This document shows positions 1-8,383 of a DNA stretch of 64,000 nt, piece by piece. Location of the stretch: the NCBI RefSeq assembly GCF_004340905.1, contig NZ_SLXD01000002.1, positions 186,001-250,000 on the forward strand, in the 5' to 3' direction. Numbering within the stretch: position 1 is the first letter of the stretch; each line of letters starts with the position of its first letter. This stretch comes from Rubrivivax gelatinosus (GTDB taxonomy: Bacteria; Pseudomonadota; Gammaproteobacteria; Burkholderiales; Burkholderiaceae_C). Below the pieces are notes generated by a model, which saw only the letters and a list, made by a program, of their open reading frames with translations, did not search any database and had not been told where the DNA came from. The translations under genes were made by a program, and so were the position numbers.

Positions 1-1
1 A

Positions 2-505
2 ACGCTGGGCCTGGACGGCTCGCGCCTGGCCGTCGGCGGCGACAGCGCCGGCGGCACGCTGGCCGCGGTCTGCGCGATCCACGCCCGCGACACCGGCCTG
101 CCGTTGGCGCTGCAGCTGCTGGTGACGCCGGGCACGACGGCGCACGCCGACACCGCCAGCCACAAGCTGTTCGCCAACGGCTTCCTGATCGACGCCGCGA
201 CGATCGCCTGGTTCTTCGACCACTACATCGACTACCACCACCGCCGCGACTGGCGCTTCGCGCCGCTGGAGGCCGAGGATCTGGAGGGCGTCGCCCCGGC
301 CTGCCTGCTGCTGGCCGAGTGCGACCCGCTGGTCGACGAAGGCATCGCCTACGCCGACCGGCTGCGCCTGCACGGCGTGCCGGTGGCGCTGGAGATCGCG
401 CGCGGCATGACCCACGACTTCATCAAGATGGGCCGCGCGCTGCCCGAGGCCGCGACGGCCCTCGAACAGGCCGCCGCGGCGCTGAAACACGCCTGGAACG
501 CATGA
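2..505 (+). CDS. Alpha/beta hydrolase, HSL/esterase family (5' truncated by window)
   Basis: Only the last 167 codons are present; the start lies before the window. The nucleophile motif GDSAGG is encoded at about 38-55, with the catalytic serine codon at 44-46. The acidic residue is in a DPLVDE motif about 60 codons before the end, and the histidine is in MTHDF near the C terminus. This Ser-Asp-His layout is that of the hormone-sensitive-lipase-like branch of alpha/beta hydrolases, which cleave short-chain esters. The physiological substrate cannot be told. The stop codon overlaps the start of the next gene in an ATGA arrangement, so the two are probably co-transcribed. Confidence 0.9.
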   Translation, partial: TLGLDGSRLAVGGDSAGGTLAAVCAIHARDTGLPLALQLLVTPGTTAHADTASHKLFANGFLIDAATIAWFFDHYIDYHHRRDWRFAPLEAEDLEGVAPACLLLAECDPLVDEGIAYADRLRLHGVPVALEIARGMTHDFIKMGRALPEAATALEQAAAALKHAWNA

Positions 506-960
506 ACACCCACGCCCCCCTCCGATCCTCGCCGACGCTGCGCGTGGGCACCTGGGCCGAACTCGGCGCGCATGCGCAGGCCGTGCGCAGCGCCGTCTTC
601 GTCGTCGAGCAGGGCATCCCGGCCGAACTGGAATGGGACGCGGCCGACGCCGGCGCCCTGCATGTCGTCGCCTGCGCCGACGGTGTGCCGGTGGCGACCG
701 GGCGCTGGCTCGTTTGCGACGAAGCCGGGCTGGTGCGCGTGGGCCGCATGGCGGTGCTGGCGCCGCGTCGAGGCGGGGGTGTCGGCCGCCAGGTACTCGA
801 CGCCTTGATGGACGCCGCACGCGCCGCGGGCCACGGCGCGGTGATGCTGCACGCCCAGGAGAGCGCGATCGAGTTCTACCGCCGTGCCGGGTTCGAGCCC
901 GTCGGCCCGAGCTTCGTCGAGGCCGGCATCGTGCACCAGGAGATGCGCCGCCGGCTGTGA
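502..960 (+). CDS. GNAT-family N-acetyltransferase (ElaA/YjdJ-like)
   Basis: Predicted protein of 152 residues. The ATG at 502 is chosen because it overlaps the stop of the hydrolase by four bases; a longer in-frame reading would run back through that gene. The fold is recognisable from a VFVVEQGIP segment near residue 30, a central VGRMAVLAPRRGGGVGRQVL stretch that fits the acetyl-CoA-binding motif A (R-x-x-G-x-G), and an HAQESAIEFYRRAGF motif close to the end. GNAT enzymes transfer acetyl from acetyl-CoA to an amine. The acceptor is unknown. VEQ near the N terminus is typical of ElaA-like members. Confidence 0.88.
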   Translation: MNTHAPLRSSPTLRVGTWAELGAHAQAVRSAVFVVEQGIPAELEWDAADAGALHVVACADGVPVATGRWLVCDEAGLVRVGRMAVLAPRRGGGVGRQVLDALMDAARAAGHGAVMLHAQESAIEFYRRAGFEPVGPSFVEAGIVHQEMRRRL

Positions 961-979
961 GCCGGGGCGCGGGGCAGGT

Positions 980-1255
980 TCAGTCCAGCGGCACGAAACG
1001 TTCGACGTGGCGTTCGCCGACGATCCACGGCGCCAGCGCCGCGGCCAGGCGCGCTTCGGCGTCGTCGGCTGCCCGTTCGTCGGCAGCGCCGTGCACTTCC
1101 ATCAGCGTCGCCAGGCCGTCGCGTGTCTCGGGCCGGCGCAGCAGCTCGATGGCGAAGCGCAGCGACGCGAAGACCGCACGCGCCGCCTCGGCGCAGGCGC
1201 CGACGTCGCGCTCGGCGACGCGGTAGTAGACGTAGCGCCGCACGGGCGCGGCCAT
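980..1255 (-). CDS. DUF4936 family protein
   Basis: Small protein of 91 residues with an N-terminal YVYYRV strand and a C-terminal ERHVERFVPLD tail, which I recognise as the DUF4936 family common in Burkholderiales. No function is established. It directly follows ygfZ: the ATG at 1255-1253 abuts the ygfZ stop, so the two are translated from one message. No signal peptide or membrane segment is seen. The conserved linkage to a folate-dependent Fe-S repair protein is the only functional hint. Confidence 0.75.
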   Translation of the reverse strand: MAAPVRRYVYYRVAERDVGACAEAARAVFASLRFAIELLRRPETRDGLATLMEVHGAADERAADDAEARLAAALAPWIVGERHVERFVPLD

Positions 1256-2182
1256 TCAGGCCTCGGCCGCCGGGATGGCGTAGGGCAGGGCGGCCGGACG
1301 CAGCGCCGGGCCGTCGGCCGCACCCAGGTGCAGCGCCACGCCGTCGGCCAGCGCGGCGATCTTGGTCTCGGCCAGCACCGCCCAGGCGCCCGCGCCGTCG
1401 GGCGAGGGCGCGGCGGCAACCACCATGCCGGCCGGCTGCGCCGGGTCGTCGGCGGCGTAGAGGTCCTGCCCCGCCGCGGCGGCCGCGTCGGCGTCGAACA
1501 GATAGGCGCGGCGCTTGAGCGTGCCGCGGTACTGGCTGCGCGCGACGATCTCCTGCCCGGGATAACAACCCTTCTGGAAGTTCACGCCGTCGACGAGTTC
1601 GAGGTTCACCATCTGCGGCACGAACTGCTCGACGGTGGCCGCGACGATGCGCGGCACCGCGCTCTGCACTTCCAGCCAGGCCCAGGCCTCGGGCGCCAGC
1701 GCCGGCAGCGCCGGCGGCTCGCCCCCGGCGAACAGCCAGCGCGGCACGCCTTGCACGTCGTCCAGGCGCAGCAGCTCGCGGCCCTCGTCGGGCGCGACCC
1801 GTTGCCAGGCCGCGGCCGGCGCGGCACTGCCGAGCGCGGCCAACGCCGCGTCGCCGGCCAGGCCCCACAGCGGCCATTCGGCGCTGGCGTCCTCGAGCTG
1901 GCACTTGGCGCGCAGCACGAACATCTTCAGCCGCTTGAGCACGGCCGGCAGCAGGTCGGCGCTGCAGGCCAGCAGGAACTCGGCCGGCCCGCGGCGCCAG
2001 ATCAGGAACGTCGCCAGCAGCCGACCCTTGGCCGTGCAGTAGCCGGCCAGGCGCACGCTGCCGGCGTCCAGGCGCAGGACGTCCTGCGTCAGCTGGCCTT
2101 GCAGGAAGGCCGCGGCGTCGTTCCCGGTGGCCCGGATCACGCCCCAGTCGGCCAGACGCACGGCACCCTGGAGCTTTGACAT
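1256..2182 (-). CDS. ygfZ: Folate-binding Fe-S cluster maintenance protein YgfZ
   Basis: Predicted 308 residues from the ATG at 2182, which gives the usual N terminus leading to ADWGVIRATGNDAAAFLQGQLTQD. The signature KGCYPGQE motif occurs about two thirds along, followed by VARSQYRGTLKRR. YgfZ is a GcvT-like protein that uses tetrahydrofolate and a conserved cysteine to maintain certain iron-sulfur enzymes, such as MiaB. In-frame ATGs at 2203, 2212 and 2218 exist, but a GATAAT -10-like hexamer on the minus strand at 2216-2211 would put them at or before the transcript start. Diverges from mltG with a gap of about 44 bp. Confidence 0.9.
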   Translation of the reverse strand: MSKLQGAVRLADWGVIRATGNDAAAFLQGQLTQDVLRLDAGSVRLAGYCTAKGRLLATFLIWRRGPAEFLLACSADLLPAVLKRLKMFVLRAKCQLEDASAEWPLWGLAGDAALAALGSAAPAAAWQRVAPDEGRELLRLDDVQGVPRWLFAGGEPPALPALAPEAWAWLEVQSAVPRIVAATVEQFVPQMVNLELVDGVNFQKGCYPGQEIVARSQYRGTLKRRAYLFDADAAAAAGQDLYAADDPAQPAGMVVAAAPSPDGAGAWAVLAETKIAALADGVALHLGAADGPALRPAALPYAIPAAEA

Positions 2183-2210
2183 GGCAGCGACGGTTGACTT
2201 CATGGGGCCC

Positions 2211-2216
2211 ATTATC
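2211..2216 (-). promoter_or_regulatory. Candidate -10 element for ygfZ
   Basis: The minus strand reads GATAAT, five of six matches to the sigma-70 -10 hexamer, in the short gap between ygfZ and mltG. No convincing -35 was found at 16-18 bp upstream, so this is a weak call. It supports the downstream ATG as the ygfZ start. Confidence 0.3.
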
Positions 2217-2226
2217 ATCGCCGCCC

Positions 2227-3243
2227 ATGTCTAGAAGGGGGTCCGGCTCGGGCCGGTGGCAGGCTGCGATCCTGTCCTTGTTGCTGCTGCCGCTGGTCGG
2301 CGTGGTCGTCGCGCTGTGGTGGCTCGGCCGCCCGCTGGAGCTGGCCGCGCCGACGGTGGAGGTCTCGGTCGAGGCCGGCACGCCGCCGCGGCAGATCGCC
2401 GAGGCCTGGGTGCGCGCCGGCGTCGTCACCTCGCCGCGGCTGCTCTACGAGTGGTTCCGCTGGTCGGGCGAAGCGCGCCGCATCCGCGCCGGCAGCTACG
2501 CCGTCGAACCCGGCGCGACGCCGCGCACGCTGCTGGCCAAGATGGTCGAAGGCGACGAGCAGCTGGCCACCGTGCGCCTGATCGAAGGCTGGACCTGGCG
2601 CCAGTTCCGGGCTGAACTCGCCAAGGCGCCGCGCCTGAAATCGACGACGGCGCAGATGAGCGACGCCGAACTGATGACCGCGATCGGCGCGCCCGGCATC
2701 GCGCCAGAGGGCCGCTTCTTCCCCGACACCTATGCCTACAGCGTCGGCGTCAGCGACCTGCTGGTGCTCAAGCGCGCGTACGCCAAGATGCAGCAGGAGC
2801 TGGATGCCGCGTGGGCCGAACGTGCCGCCGACACGCCGCTGAAGACGCCCGCGCAGGCGCTGACGCTGGCCTCGATCGTCGAAAAGGAAACCGGCCGCGA
2901 AACCGACCGGGCGCTGGTGGCCGGGGTGTTCACGAACCGGCTGCGGGTGGGCATGCCGCTGCAGACCGACCCGACGGTGATCTACGGCCTGGGCGAACGT
3001 TTCGACGGCAACCTGCGCCGCGTGCACCTCGAGACCGACGGGCCGTACAACACCTACACCCGCCCCGGCCTGCCGCCGACGCCGATCGCGATGCCCGGGC
3101 GCGCCTCGCTGCGCGCGGCGGTGCAGCCGGCGGCGACCAAGGCGCTGTACTTCGTCGCCCGCGGCGACGGCAGCAGCCAGTTCAGCGAATCGCTGGACGC
3201 CCATAATCGCGCGGTGAACCAGTTCCAGCGCGGCCGCAAGTGA
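2227..3243 (+). CDS. mltG: Endolytic murein transglycosylase MltG
   Basis: 338 residues from the ATG at 2227. A short basic N terminus is followed by one transmembrane helix (about residues 11-31), then the periplasmic YceG domain. The catalytic region [22 protein letters not shown] carries the expected glutamate, followed by [19 protein letters not shown] and [15 protein letters not shown], both hallmarks of the family. MltG cleaves nascent glycan strands in the periplasm and sets their length. It heads a chain of overlapping genes (tmk, holB, pilZ), so it probably carries the operon promoter, though none is clear in the short gap to ygfZ. Confidence 0.95.
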   Translation: MSRRGSGSGRWQAAILSLLLLPLVGVVVALWWLGRPLELAAPTVEVSVEAGTPPRQIAEAWVRAGVVTSPRLLYEWFRWSGEARRIRAGSYAVEPGATPRTLLAKMVEGDEQLATVRLIEGWTWRQFRAELAKAPRLKSTTAQMSDAELMTAIGAPGIAPEGRFFPDTYAYSVGVSDLLVLKRAYAKMQQELDAAWAERAADTPLKTPAQALTLASIVEKETGRETDRALVAGVFTNRLRVGMPLQTDPTVIYGLGERFDGNLRRVHLETDGPYNTYTRPGLPPTPIAMPGRASLRAAVQPAATKALYFVARGDGSSQFSESLDAHNRAVNQFQRGRK

Positions 3244-3857
3244 GGGCGGGCCGCTTCCTCAGCTTCGAAGGCATCGACGGCGCCGGCAAGAGCTCGCACA
3301 TCGGGTGGCTGGCCGGCTGGCTGCGCGAGCGCGGCCGCGAGGTGCTGGTGACGCGCGAGCCCGGCGGCACCGAACTCGCCGAACGCCTGCGCGAACTGGT
3401 GCTGCATCAGCCCATGGACGCGCTGACCGAGGCGCTGCTGGTCTTCGCCGCGCGCCGCGACCACCTCGTCACACGCATCGAGCCGGCGCTGGCCGCCGGC
3501 GCCGTCGTGCTCTGCGACCGCTTCACCGACGCGACCTTCGCCTACCAGGGCGCCGGCCGAGGCTTCGACCTCGGCGTGCTCGCCACGCTCGAAACCTGGG
3601 TCCAGCAAGGCCGACAGCCCGACCTGACCGTGTGGTTCGACCTGCCGCCGGCGGTCGCCGCCGCGCGCCGCGCCGCGGTGCGCGCACCCGACCGCTTCGA
3701 GAGCCAGGACGAGGCGTTCTTCGAGCGCGTGCGGGCCGGCTACACGCGCCGCGCCGAGGCCGACCCCGGCCGCTTCGCGATCCTCGACGCCGCGGCCTCG
3801 CCCGAGGCGGTACGGGCGCAGCTCGAAGCCGCGCTGGAGGCCCGCGGCCCGTGGTGA
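3240..3857 (+). CDS. tmk: Thymidylate kinase
   Basis: 205 residues, starting with GTG at 3240 that overlaps the mltG stop. The P-loop [11 protein letters not shown] is at residues 8-18, followed by [14 protein letters not shown], the [16 protein letters not shown] motif and a [15 protein letters not shown] lid region. It phosphorylates dTMP to dTDP with ATP in the cytoplasm, an essential step in dTTP supply. Length and motifs are normal. Its stop overlaps the start of holB, so translation is coupled. Confidence 0.96.
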   Translation: MRAGRFLSFEGIDGAGKSSHIGWLAGWLRERGREVLVTREPGGTELAERLRELVLHQPMDALTEALLVFAARRDHLVTRIEPALAAGAVVLCDRFTDATFAYQGAGRGFDLGVLATLETWVQQGRQPDLTVWFDLPPAVAAARRAAVRAPDRFESQDEAFFERVRAGYTRRAEADPGRFAILDAAASPEAVRAQLEAALEARGPW

Positions 3858-4870
3858 ACCTGGTCGTCGACGAGCAGGGCGCGCCGCCGCTGCCCTGGCT
3901 GGCCGCACCGCTGGCCGACACGCTGGCGCACCAGCGCGGCCACGCGCTGCTGCTGCACGGGGCGGCCGGTGTCGGCACGCTGCATTTCGCCGTCGCGCTG
4001 GCGCAGAGCTGGCTGTGTGAAGGCCATGACGGCCATCCGCGCCCGGCCTGCGGCCGCTGCCCGAGCTGCCACCTCGTGCAGAGCAAGCTGCACCCGGACC
4101 TGCTGGTGCTGATGCCCGAGACGGCGCGCCAGGCCCACGCCTGGCCGTTCCCGGGCGACAAGCCCGAGGACGAAGGCAAGAAGAAACCCAGTCGCCAGAT
4201 CCGCATCGACGAGATCCGCCACGCGATCGACTGGGTCGCGCGCACCACCTCGCGCGGCCGTGGCAAGGTCGTCGTGCTGCACCCGGCCGAGGCGATCAAC
4301 CTGCAGGCCGCCAACGCGCTGCTGAAGACGCTGGAAGAGCCGCCGGCCGGCACCCGCCTGCTGCTGGGCGCCGGCGACCCGCAGCACATGCTGCCCACGG
4401 TGCGCAGCCGCTGCCACCGCGTGGCACTGGCCGCGCCGCCGACCGAACAGGCCCGAGACTGGCTGGCCGGGCAGGGCGTGGCCGAACCCGAGGTGCTGCT
4501 GGCCGCGGCCGCCGGCCGGCCGCTGGACGCCCAGGCGCTGGCCAAGGACGGCGTCAGCGCCGCCGCCTGGCGTGCGCTGCCGACGGCGCTGGCGCGCGGC
4601 CAGGCGCAGGCCGTCTCCGGCTGGCCGGTGCCGCGGCTCGTCGACGCGCTGCAGAAGCTCTGCCATGACGCGGCGGCGGTGGGCGCCGGCGCCGGGCCGC
4701 GCTACTTCCCGGCAGGCAGCGTGCCGCGCGCGCGCAGCCCCCAGGCGCTGCACGACTGGCATCAGGCCCTGCAGCGGGTCGCCCGCCACGACGAACACCC
4801 CTGGCACGAGCCGCTGCTGGTCGACGCGCTGGTCGCGCAGGCGAGCGCCGCGCTTACACTGCGCGGATGA
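3854..4870 (+). CDS. holB: DNA polymerase III subunit delta'
   Basis: 338 residues from a GTG at 3854 that overlaps the tmk stop; a GTG one codon earlier is equally possible. The nucleotide-binding loop [10 protein letters not shown] is degenerate, as usual for delta', a stator rather than an ATPase. The zinc module is visible as [18 protein letters not shown] near residue 70, and the SRC motif appears in [10 protein letters not shown]. The subunit is part of the clamp-loader complex that loads the beta clamp. It sits in the tmk-holB-pilZ order common in Gram-negative bacteria. Confidence 0.94.
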   Translation: MNLVVDEQGAPPLPWLAAPLADTLAHQRGHALLLHGAAGVGTLHFAVALAQSWLCEGHDGHPRPACGRCPSCHLVQSKLHPDLLVLMPETARQAHAWPFPGDKPEDEGKKKPSRQIRIDEIRHAIDWVARTTSRGRGKVVVLHPAEAINLQAANALLKTLEEPPAGTRLLLGAGDPQHMLPTVRSRCHRVALAAPPTEQARDWLAGQGVAEPEVLLAAAAGRPLDAQALAKDGVSAAAWRALPTALARGQAQAVSGWPVPRLVDALQKLCHDAAAVGAGAGPRYFPAGSVPRARSPQALHDWHQALQRVARHDEHPWHEPLLVDALVAQASAALTLRG

Positions 4871-5271
4871 CAGATCGGGTGCCGTCCAGACACGGTGGGC
4901 TCGCCCCGGCCACCGCGCCGGCCGGGCTGCAGAGCCGTCCCAGCGTGATCCAGCTGGTGTTCCGGGAGAAGGGTGCGCTGTACGCCGCGTACATCCCCTT
5001 CCTCAGCGAAGGTGGGCTGTTCGTGCCGACCACGCGCGACTACCGCCTCGGCGACGACATCTACCTTCTGCTGTCGCTGCCCGAGGACCCGCAGCGCTAT
5101 CCGGTGGCCGGCAAGATTGCCTGGATCACCCCGGCCAACGCCTCCGGGGGCCGCACCCAGGGCGTCGGCGTGCGTTTCCCGGCCGACGAAAAGACCCGTG
5201 CGCTGCGGCTGAAGATCGAGGAAGTGCTGGGCACGTCGATCTCCTCGTCCAAGCCGACGCAGACGATCTGA
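4867..5271 (+). CDS. pilZ: Type IV pilus PilZ protein
   Basis: 134 residues, ATG overlapping the holB stop. The core reads ALYAAYIPFLSEGGLFVPTT, then YRLGDDIYLLLSLPEDP and VAGKIAWITP. This is the short PilZ type found next to holB and needed for type IV pilus function. The canonical c-di-GMP contacts (RxxxR and D/NxSxxG) are not intact: the second motif reads FLSEGGLF and no RxxxR precedes it. By family knowledge it is more likely a protein-interaction partner in pilus assembly than a c-di-GMP sensor; that part is inference. Confidence 0.9.
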   Translation: MTDRVPSRHGGLAPATAPAGLQSRPSVIQLVFREKGALYAAYIPFLSEGGLFVPTTRDYRLGDDIYLLLSLPEDPQRYPVAGKIAWITPANASGGRTQGVGVRFPADEKTRALRLKIEEVLGTSISSSKPTQTI

Positions 5272-5317
5272 CACCGTCGTTTCAACCGGCCGGCGCGAGC
5301 ACGGCCCTGCCTTGCCC

Positions 5318-6112
5318 ATGTTCGTCGACTCGCACTGCCACCTGACGTTTCCTGAACTGCACGGCCGCGTCGAGGCCGTGCTGGCCGACATGACCGCCGC
5401 CGGCGTGCACGCCGCGCTGACGATCTGCACCACGCTCGAGGAGTTCGAGGCCGTGCACGCGCTGGCGCTGGCGCACCGCGAGCTGTGGTGCAGCGTCGGC
5501 GTGCATCCCGACACCGAAGGCCAGGCCGAGCCCGATCTGCAGACGCTGGTGGCGCTGGCCCGCCGCGACCGTGTCATCGCGATCGGTGAGACCGGGCTGG
5601 ACTACTACCGCCTCAACGGCCGCAGCCTGGCCGAGATGGAATGGCAGCGCGAGCGTTTCCGCGTGCACATCCGCGCCGCACGCGAAACCGGCCTGCCGCT
5701 GGTCGTGCACACGCGCTCGTCGGCCGAGGACACGCTGGCGATCCTGAAAGAGGAGGGCGCCGGCGCGGTGCGCGGCGTCTTCCACTGCTTCACCGAGACG
5801 CGCGAGGTCGCGCGTGCGGCGCTGGACCTGGGATTCCAGATCTCGTTTTCGGGCATCCTGACCTTCCGCAACGCCGAGGAACTGCGTGACGTGGCGCGTG
5901 AGGTGCCCATGGACCGTTTCCTGATCGAGACCGACAGCCCCTATCTGGCACCGGTGCCGCACCGCGGCAAGACCAACAGCCCGGCGTGGGTGCCCCATGT
6001 CGCGGCGAAGATTGCCGCGCTGAAAGGCCTGCCGCTGGAGACGATCGCCGACACAAGCACGCGCAATTTCGAGCTGCTGTTCGGTGTCGATTCGGGCACG
6101 CTGCCGACTTGA
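5318..6112 (+). CDS. tatD: TatD-family metal-dependent DNase
   Basis: 264 residues from ATG 5318, chosen over an upstream TTG because the protein then starts directly with the FVDSHCHL metal-binding HxH motif. Further ligands are visible in IAIGETGLDYYR, PLVVHTRSS, FHCFTE and LIETDSPYLAP. TatD-like proteins are TIM-barrel metal-dependent 3' exonucleases, active on single-stranded or damaged DNA in some members. Separated from pilZ by under 50 bases, so probably in the same transcript. Whether it is TatD, YcfH or YjjV by orthology cannot be decided by eye; the position after pilZ is typical of the YcfH subgroup. Confidence 0.9.
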   Translation: MFVDSHCHLTFPELHGRVEAVLADMTAAGVHAALTICTTLEEFEAVHALALAHRELWCSVGVHPDTEGQAEPDLQTLVALARRDRVIAIGETGLDYYRLNGRSLAEMEWQRERFRVHIRAARETGLPLVVHTRSSAEDTLAILKEEGAGAVRGVFHCFTETREVARAALDLGFQISFSGILTFRNAEELRDVAREVPMDRFLIETDSPYLAPVPHRGKTNSPAWVPHVAAKIAALKGLPLETIADTSTRNFELLFGVDSGTLPT

Positions 6113-6144
6113 GATTTCACATCCAATAGCGCAAACAAGCTGCT

Positions 6145-6843
6145 GTGGCAAAAAGACTTTCGAGCCCGACCTGGCAGTCTGCCGAAAAGCTCAAGCAGCT
6201 TTTCATCAGAGCGCTCTATCTCTTTGTCCTGATTGGATTTTTGCCGGCGCGAGCCGACTCCTACGTCGAGTTCTTCCGCGCACTGCAGATCGACAACGAG
6301 AGCAGCGTCTCGTCGCTGCTGGAGCGTGGTTTCGACCCGAACTCGGTCAGCCAGACGGGCGACATCGCGCTCGCGCTGGCGATCAAGGAGGGAGCCGACA
6401 AGGTGGCCCGGAGGCTGCTGGTGCAGCCCGGGATCGAGATCGACCGCGCCAGTGCGCGCGGCGAGACGGCCTTGATGATGGCCGCGATCAGCGGCCGGCT
6501 GGACTGGGTCGAACGTCTGGTCGCGCGGGGTGCCGCGGTGAACCGCCCGGGCTGGACGCCGTTGCACTATGCCGCCAGCGGCCCCGATCCCCGCATCGTC
6601 GCGCGTCTGGTGGAGCTCGGGGCCGCGATCGACGCACGCTCGCCGAACGACTCGACTCCCCTGATGCTGGCCGCCGGCTACGGCGACCAGCGCAATGCCC
6701 TGGTCCTTCTGGGCCTGGGCGCCGACCCGTCGCTGCGCAATGCCCGCGGAATGAGCGCGGCGGACTTCGCGCGCCAGGCGGGGCACGATCCGCTCGCCGA
6801 GCAGCTCGAGGCGGCAGCGGCACGCCTGGGCGCGCGCCGCTGA
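6145..6843 (+). CDS. Exported ankyrin-repeat protein
   Basis: 232 residues from a GTG at 6145. A basic start is followed by the hydrophobic stretch LYLFVLIGFLPARA and a likely signal-peptidase site after ARA, so the mature protein should be periplasmic. About five ankyrin repeats follow, with clear motifs such as GETALMMAAISGRLDWVERLVARGAAVN, WTPLHYAASG and STPLMLAAGYGD. Ankyrin repeats bind proteins and the partner is unknown. It follows tatD by 32 bp. The first 100 bases are less GC-rich than the rest, and the start codon is not certain. Confidence 0.8.
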   Translation: MAKRLSSPTWQSAEKLKQLFIRALYLFVLIGFLPARADSYVEFFRALQIDNESSVSSLLERGFDPNSVSQTGDIALALAIKEGADKVARRLLVQPGIEIDRASARGETALMMAAISGRLDWVERLVARGAAVNRPGWTPLHYAASGPDPRIVARLVELGAAIDARSPNDSTPLMLAAGYGDQRNALVLLGLGADPSLRNARGMSAADFARQAGHDPLAEQLEAAAARLGARR

Positions 6844-6960
6844 CAGCAGGGTTGTCGGAAAGACGCTGACAACGTGCATGGTGCCGGGCCGACTCGGCGG
6901 CCGAGGGCGCGGCCCGTACATTGGAATCGGCCGCTTTGTCAGGCCCTCGGGAGACCCACC

Positions 6961-7167
6961 ATGGCACGAATCACGTCGCGCAGCAATCCGTTCACGCTGA
7001 TGATGAACCCGGAGATCGTGCTCGCCGCGATCGAACGCTCGGAGCGCCTGGGCCAGCTCAACCGCCGCATCTGCCGGCCGCTGGACCGCCCGATGCTCGG
7101 CGCCGTCAGCGGCTGCGAGCCGCGTCCGGCGGACGAGGACGACTCGCCCGAACTCGATCTGCAGTGA
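6961..7167 (+). CDS. Small conserved-looking hypothetical protein (68 aa)
   Basis: ATG at 6961 with an upstream GGGAGA-type ribosome site about seven bases away. The 68-residue product has a hydrophobic-then-charged centre (NPFTLMMNPEIVLAAIERSERLGQL) and an acidic C terminus ending ELDLQ. It has no signal peptide, membrane helix or motif I recognise. Its last 62 bases overlap the 3' end of the minus-strand gene ending at 7106. The codon pattern favours this frame. The function is unknown. Confidence 0.6.
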   Translation: MARITSRSNPFTLMMNPEIVLAAIERSERLGQLNRRICRPLDRPMLGAVSGCEPRPADEDDSPELDLQ

Positions 7168-7768
7168 GCTTGCGGCCGGAGCGCGACGCGCGTTGCCGGC
7201 GTGTCGAGACGATGGTGCCCACGGCGGCCAGCGTCAGGACGAGCAGGCCGCCGACGAACACCTGCAGGCGGTGCTCGCGCAGGTAGGTGACCATCGAACG
7301 CAGGATCGACGGTTTGCTCTCGCGGGCGGGCCGCGGCGCCGCCGCGGGATCGGGGTAGCCGGCGTCCCCGGCGGGTGTCGTCGCCCAGCGCACCGTCGGG
7401 CCCCCGCCGGCTTCACCACCTTCGGAAACCGGCGTTTCGCCAACCGCGTCGACCGAACCCCTGACGATGTCGCCCGGCACCGGCGCCGAGGCGCGCACGG
7501 AAACAGGCAGTGCTGGACGTTGGGGCCGCGCTGAACCTTCACCGGTCTCCGCGGGTTGCCCGTTCTGCAAGTCCAGCAGCAGCCGGATCGTCGACGAAGC
7601 GTCAGGCACCACGTCAGCTCCCGGCAGGGGCGCCGATGAAGCAGCCGCCGCACGCAGGGTGTCCGACGGGTTTGGCGTGACCGCAGGCGCAGCGAGGCAA
7701 GGCAGCGCTGCACCGGACACGGCGCCCACGACAAGAGCCGCCTGCAGCGGCCTGGTGAATCGGATCAT
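7106..7768 (-). CDS. Hypothetical exported single-pass membrane protein
   Basis: About 220 residues from the ATG at 7768; a GTG at 7783 would add five. The N terminus is a signal peptide (MIRFTRPLQ, then a hydrophobic run to CLAAP). A long Pro/Ala-rich, low-complexity region follows. A transmembrane helix near the C terminus (about residues 170-188, VFVGGLLVLTLAAVGTIV) is followed by a very basic tail rich in Arg. The topology suggests an extended periplasmic stalk anchored at the C terminus with a cytoplasmic basic tail. I do not recognise the family. The 3' end overlaps the small gene on the other strand. Confidence 0.6.
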   Translation of the reverse strand: MIRFTRPLQAALVVGAVSGAALPCLAAPAVTPNPSDTLRAAAASSAPLPGADVVPDASSTIRLLLDLQNGQPAETGEGSARPQRPALPVSVRASAPVPGDIVRGSVDAVGETPVSEGGEAGGGPTVRWATTPAGDAGYPDPAAAPRPARESKPSILRSMVTYLREHRLQVFVGGLLVLTLAAVGTIVSTRRQRASRSGRKLTADRVRASRPRPPDAARSR

Positions 7769-7935
7769 CGACTGAAGCGGCACTCGAGACGGGACGGCGC
7801 GCGCACAAGCAAGAGGCGAGCCCCAAAGAAAATGTCATTGGGCGCCAGGACTTGGCGCAATCGTGCGGAACCGCAGCGGCCAGTTGTAACGGAATCCGAC
7901 ACCTTCTCGACACCTTTGGAGAATCTGTGGTGCGG

Positions 7936-8259
7936 TCAAATAACAGCGACAATGTATGTTATGTCAACTTTCATCGAGACCCCAAGCGGGGCTCGTCCGA
8001 AGGTCAACACCGGCTTCTCGCGGCCCTGGCCGTCGACCAGCCGGGCGCGCGTGTACAGGATGCTGCCGACGAGGCGGCCGTCGACTTCGAGCACCAGCGC
8101 CAGCTCGGCGACGAAGTCGGCATGGCTGCGCATCCGGTGCACGAGAAAGTGTTCGCTGCAGCCGGGGACGTGAACGTCCCAGAACGCGCGCCGCGTCAGT
8201 GCCTCGACGGCGGCATGGTCCGCGGGCAGCTCCCGCCGGATCTCGTACGCTGGCCTCAC
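7936..8259 (-). pseudogene. Truncated GNAT N-acetyltransferase (YhbS-like) remnant
   Basis: Reading from a GTG at 8259 with a GGGAG site upstream gives YEIRRELPADHAAVEALTRRAF, HFLVHRMRSHADFVAELALVLEVDGRLVGSILY and KPVLTFG, the N-terminal half of a YhbS-like acetyltransferase. Family similarity stops at about 7996. The reading frame then runs through unrelated AT-richer sequence and ends after 107 codons, against roughly 160-170 in intact members. The acetyl-CoA-binding motif A, which should follow TFGP.., is absent and no other frame restores it. It therefore looks like a deletion remnant. It lies divergent from the LysR gene at 8384. Confidence 0.65.
7938..7967 (-). promoter_or_regulatory. 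Candidate sigma-70 promoter toward the 7768 gene
   Basis: On the minus strand a perfect TTGACA (7967-7962) is followed after 18 bp by TTATTT (7943-7938), inside an AT-rich patch that contrasts with the surrounding DNA. It points left toward the exported membrane protein, with a leader of about 160 nt. It lies within the broken end of the GNAT remnant. Confidence 0.45.
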
Positions 8260-8383
8260 CCGGCTCTCCCGTGTGTCGGCCACGACTTTAGGACGGCCAG
8301 CGGCGCGGCGGCCGGAGAACGCTGGCGCCGCGGGCATACAGTCGGCTCAAAACCGACACCGGCGCCCCGGCGCGCCCCGCACC

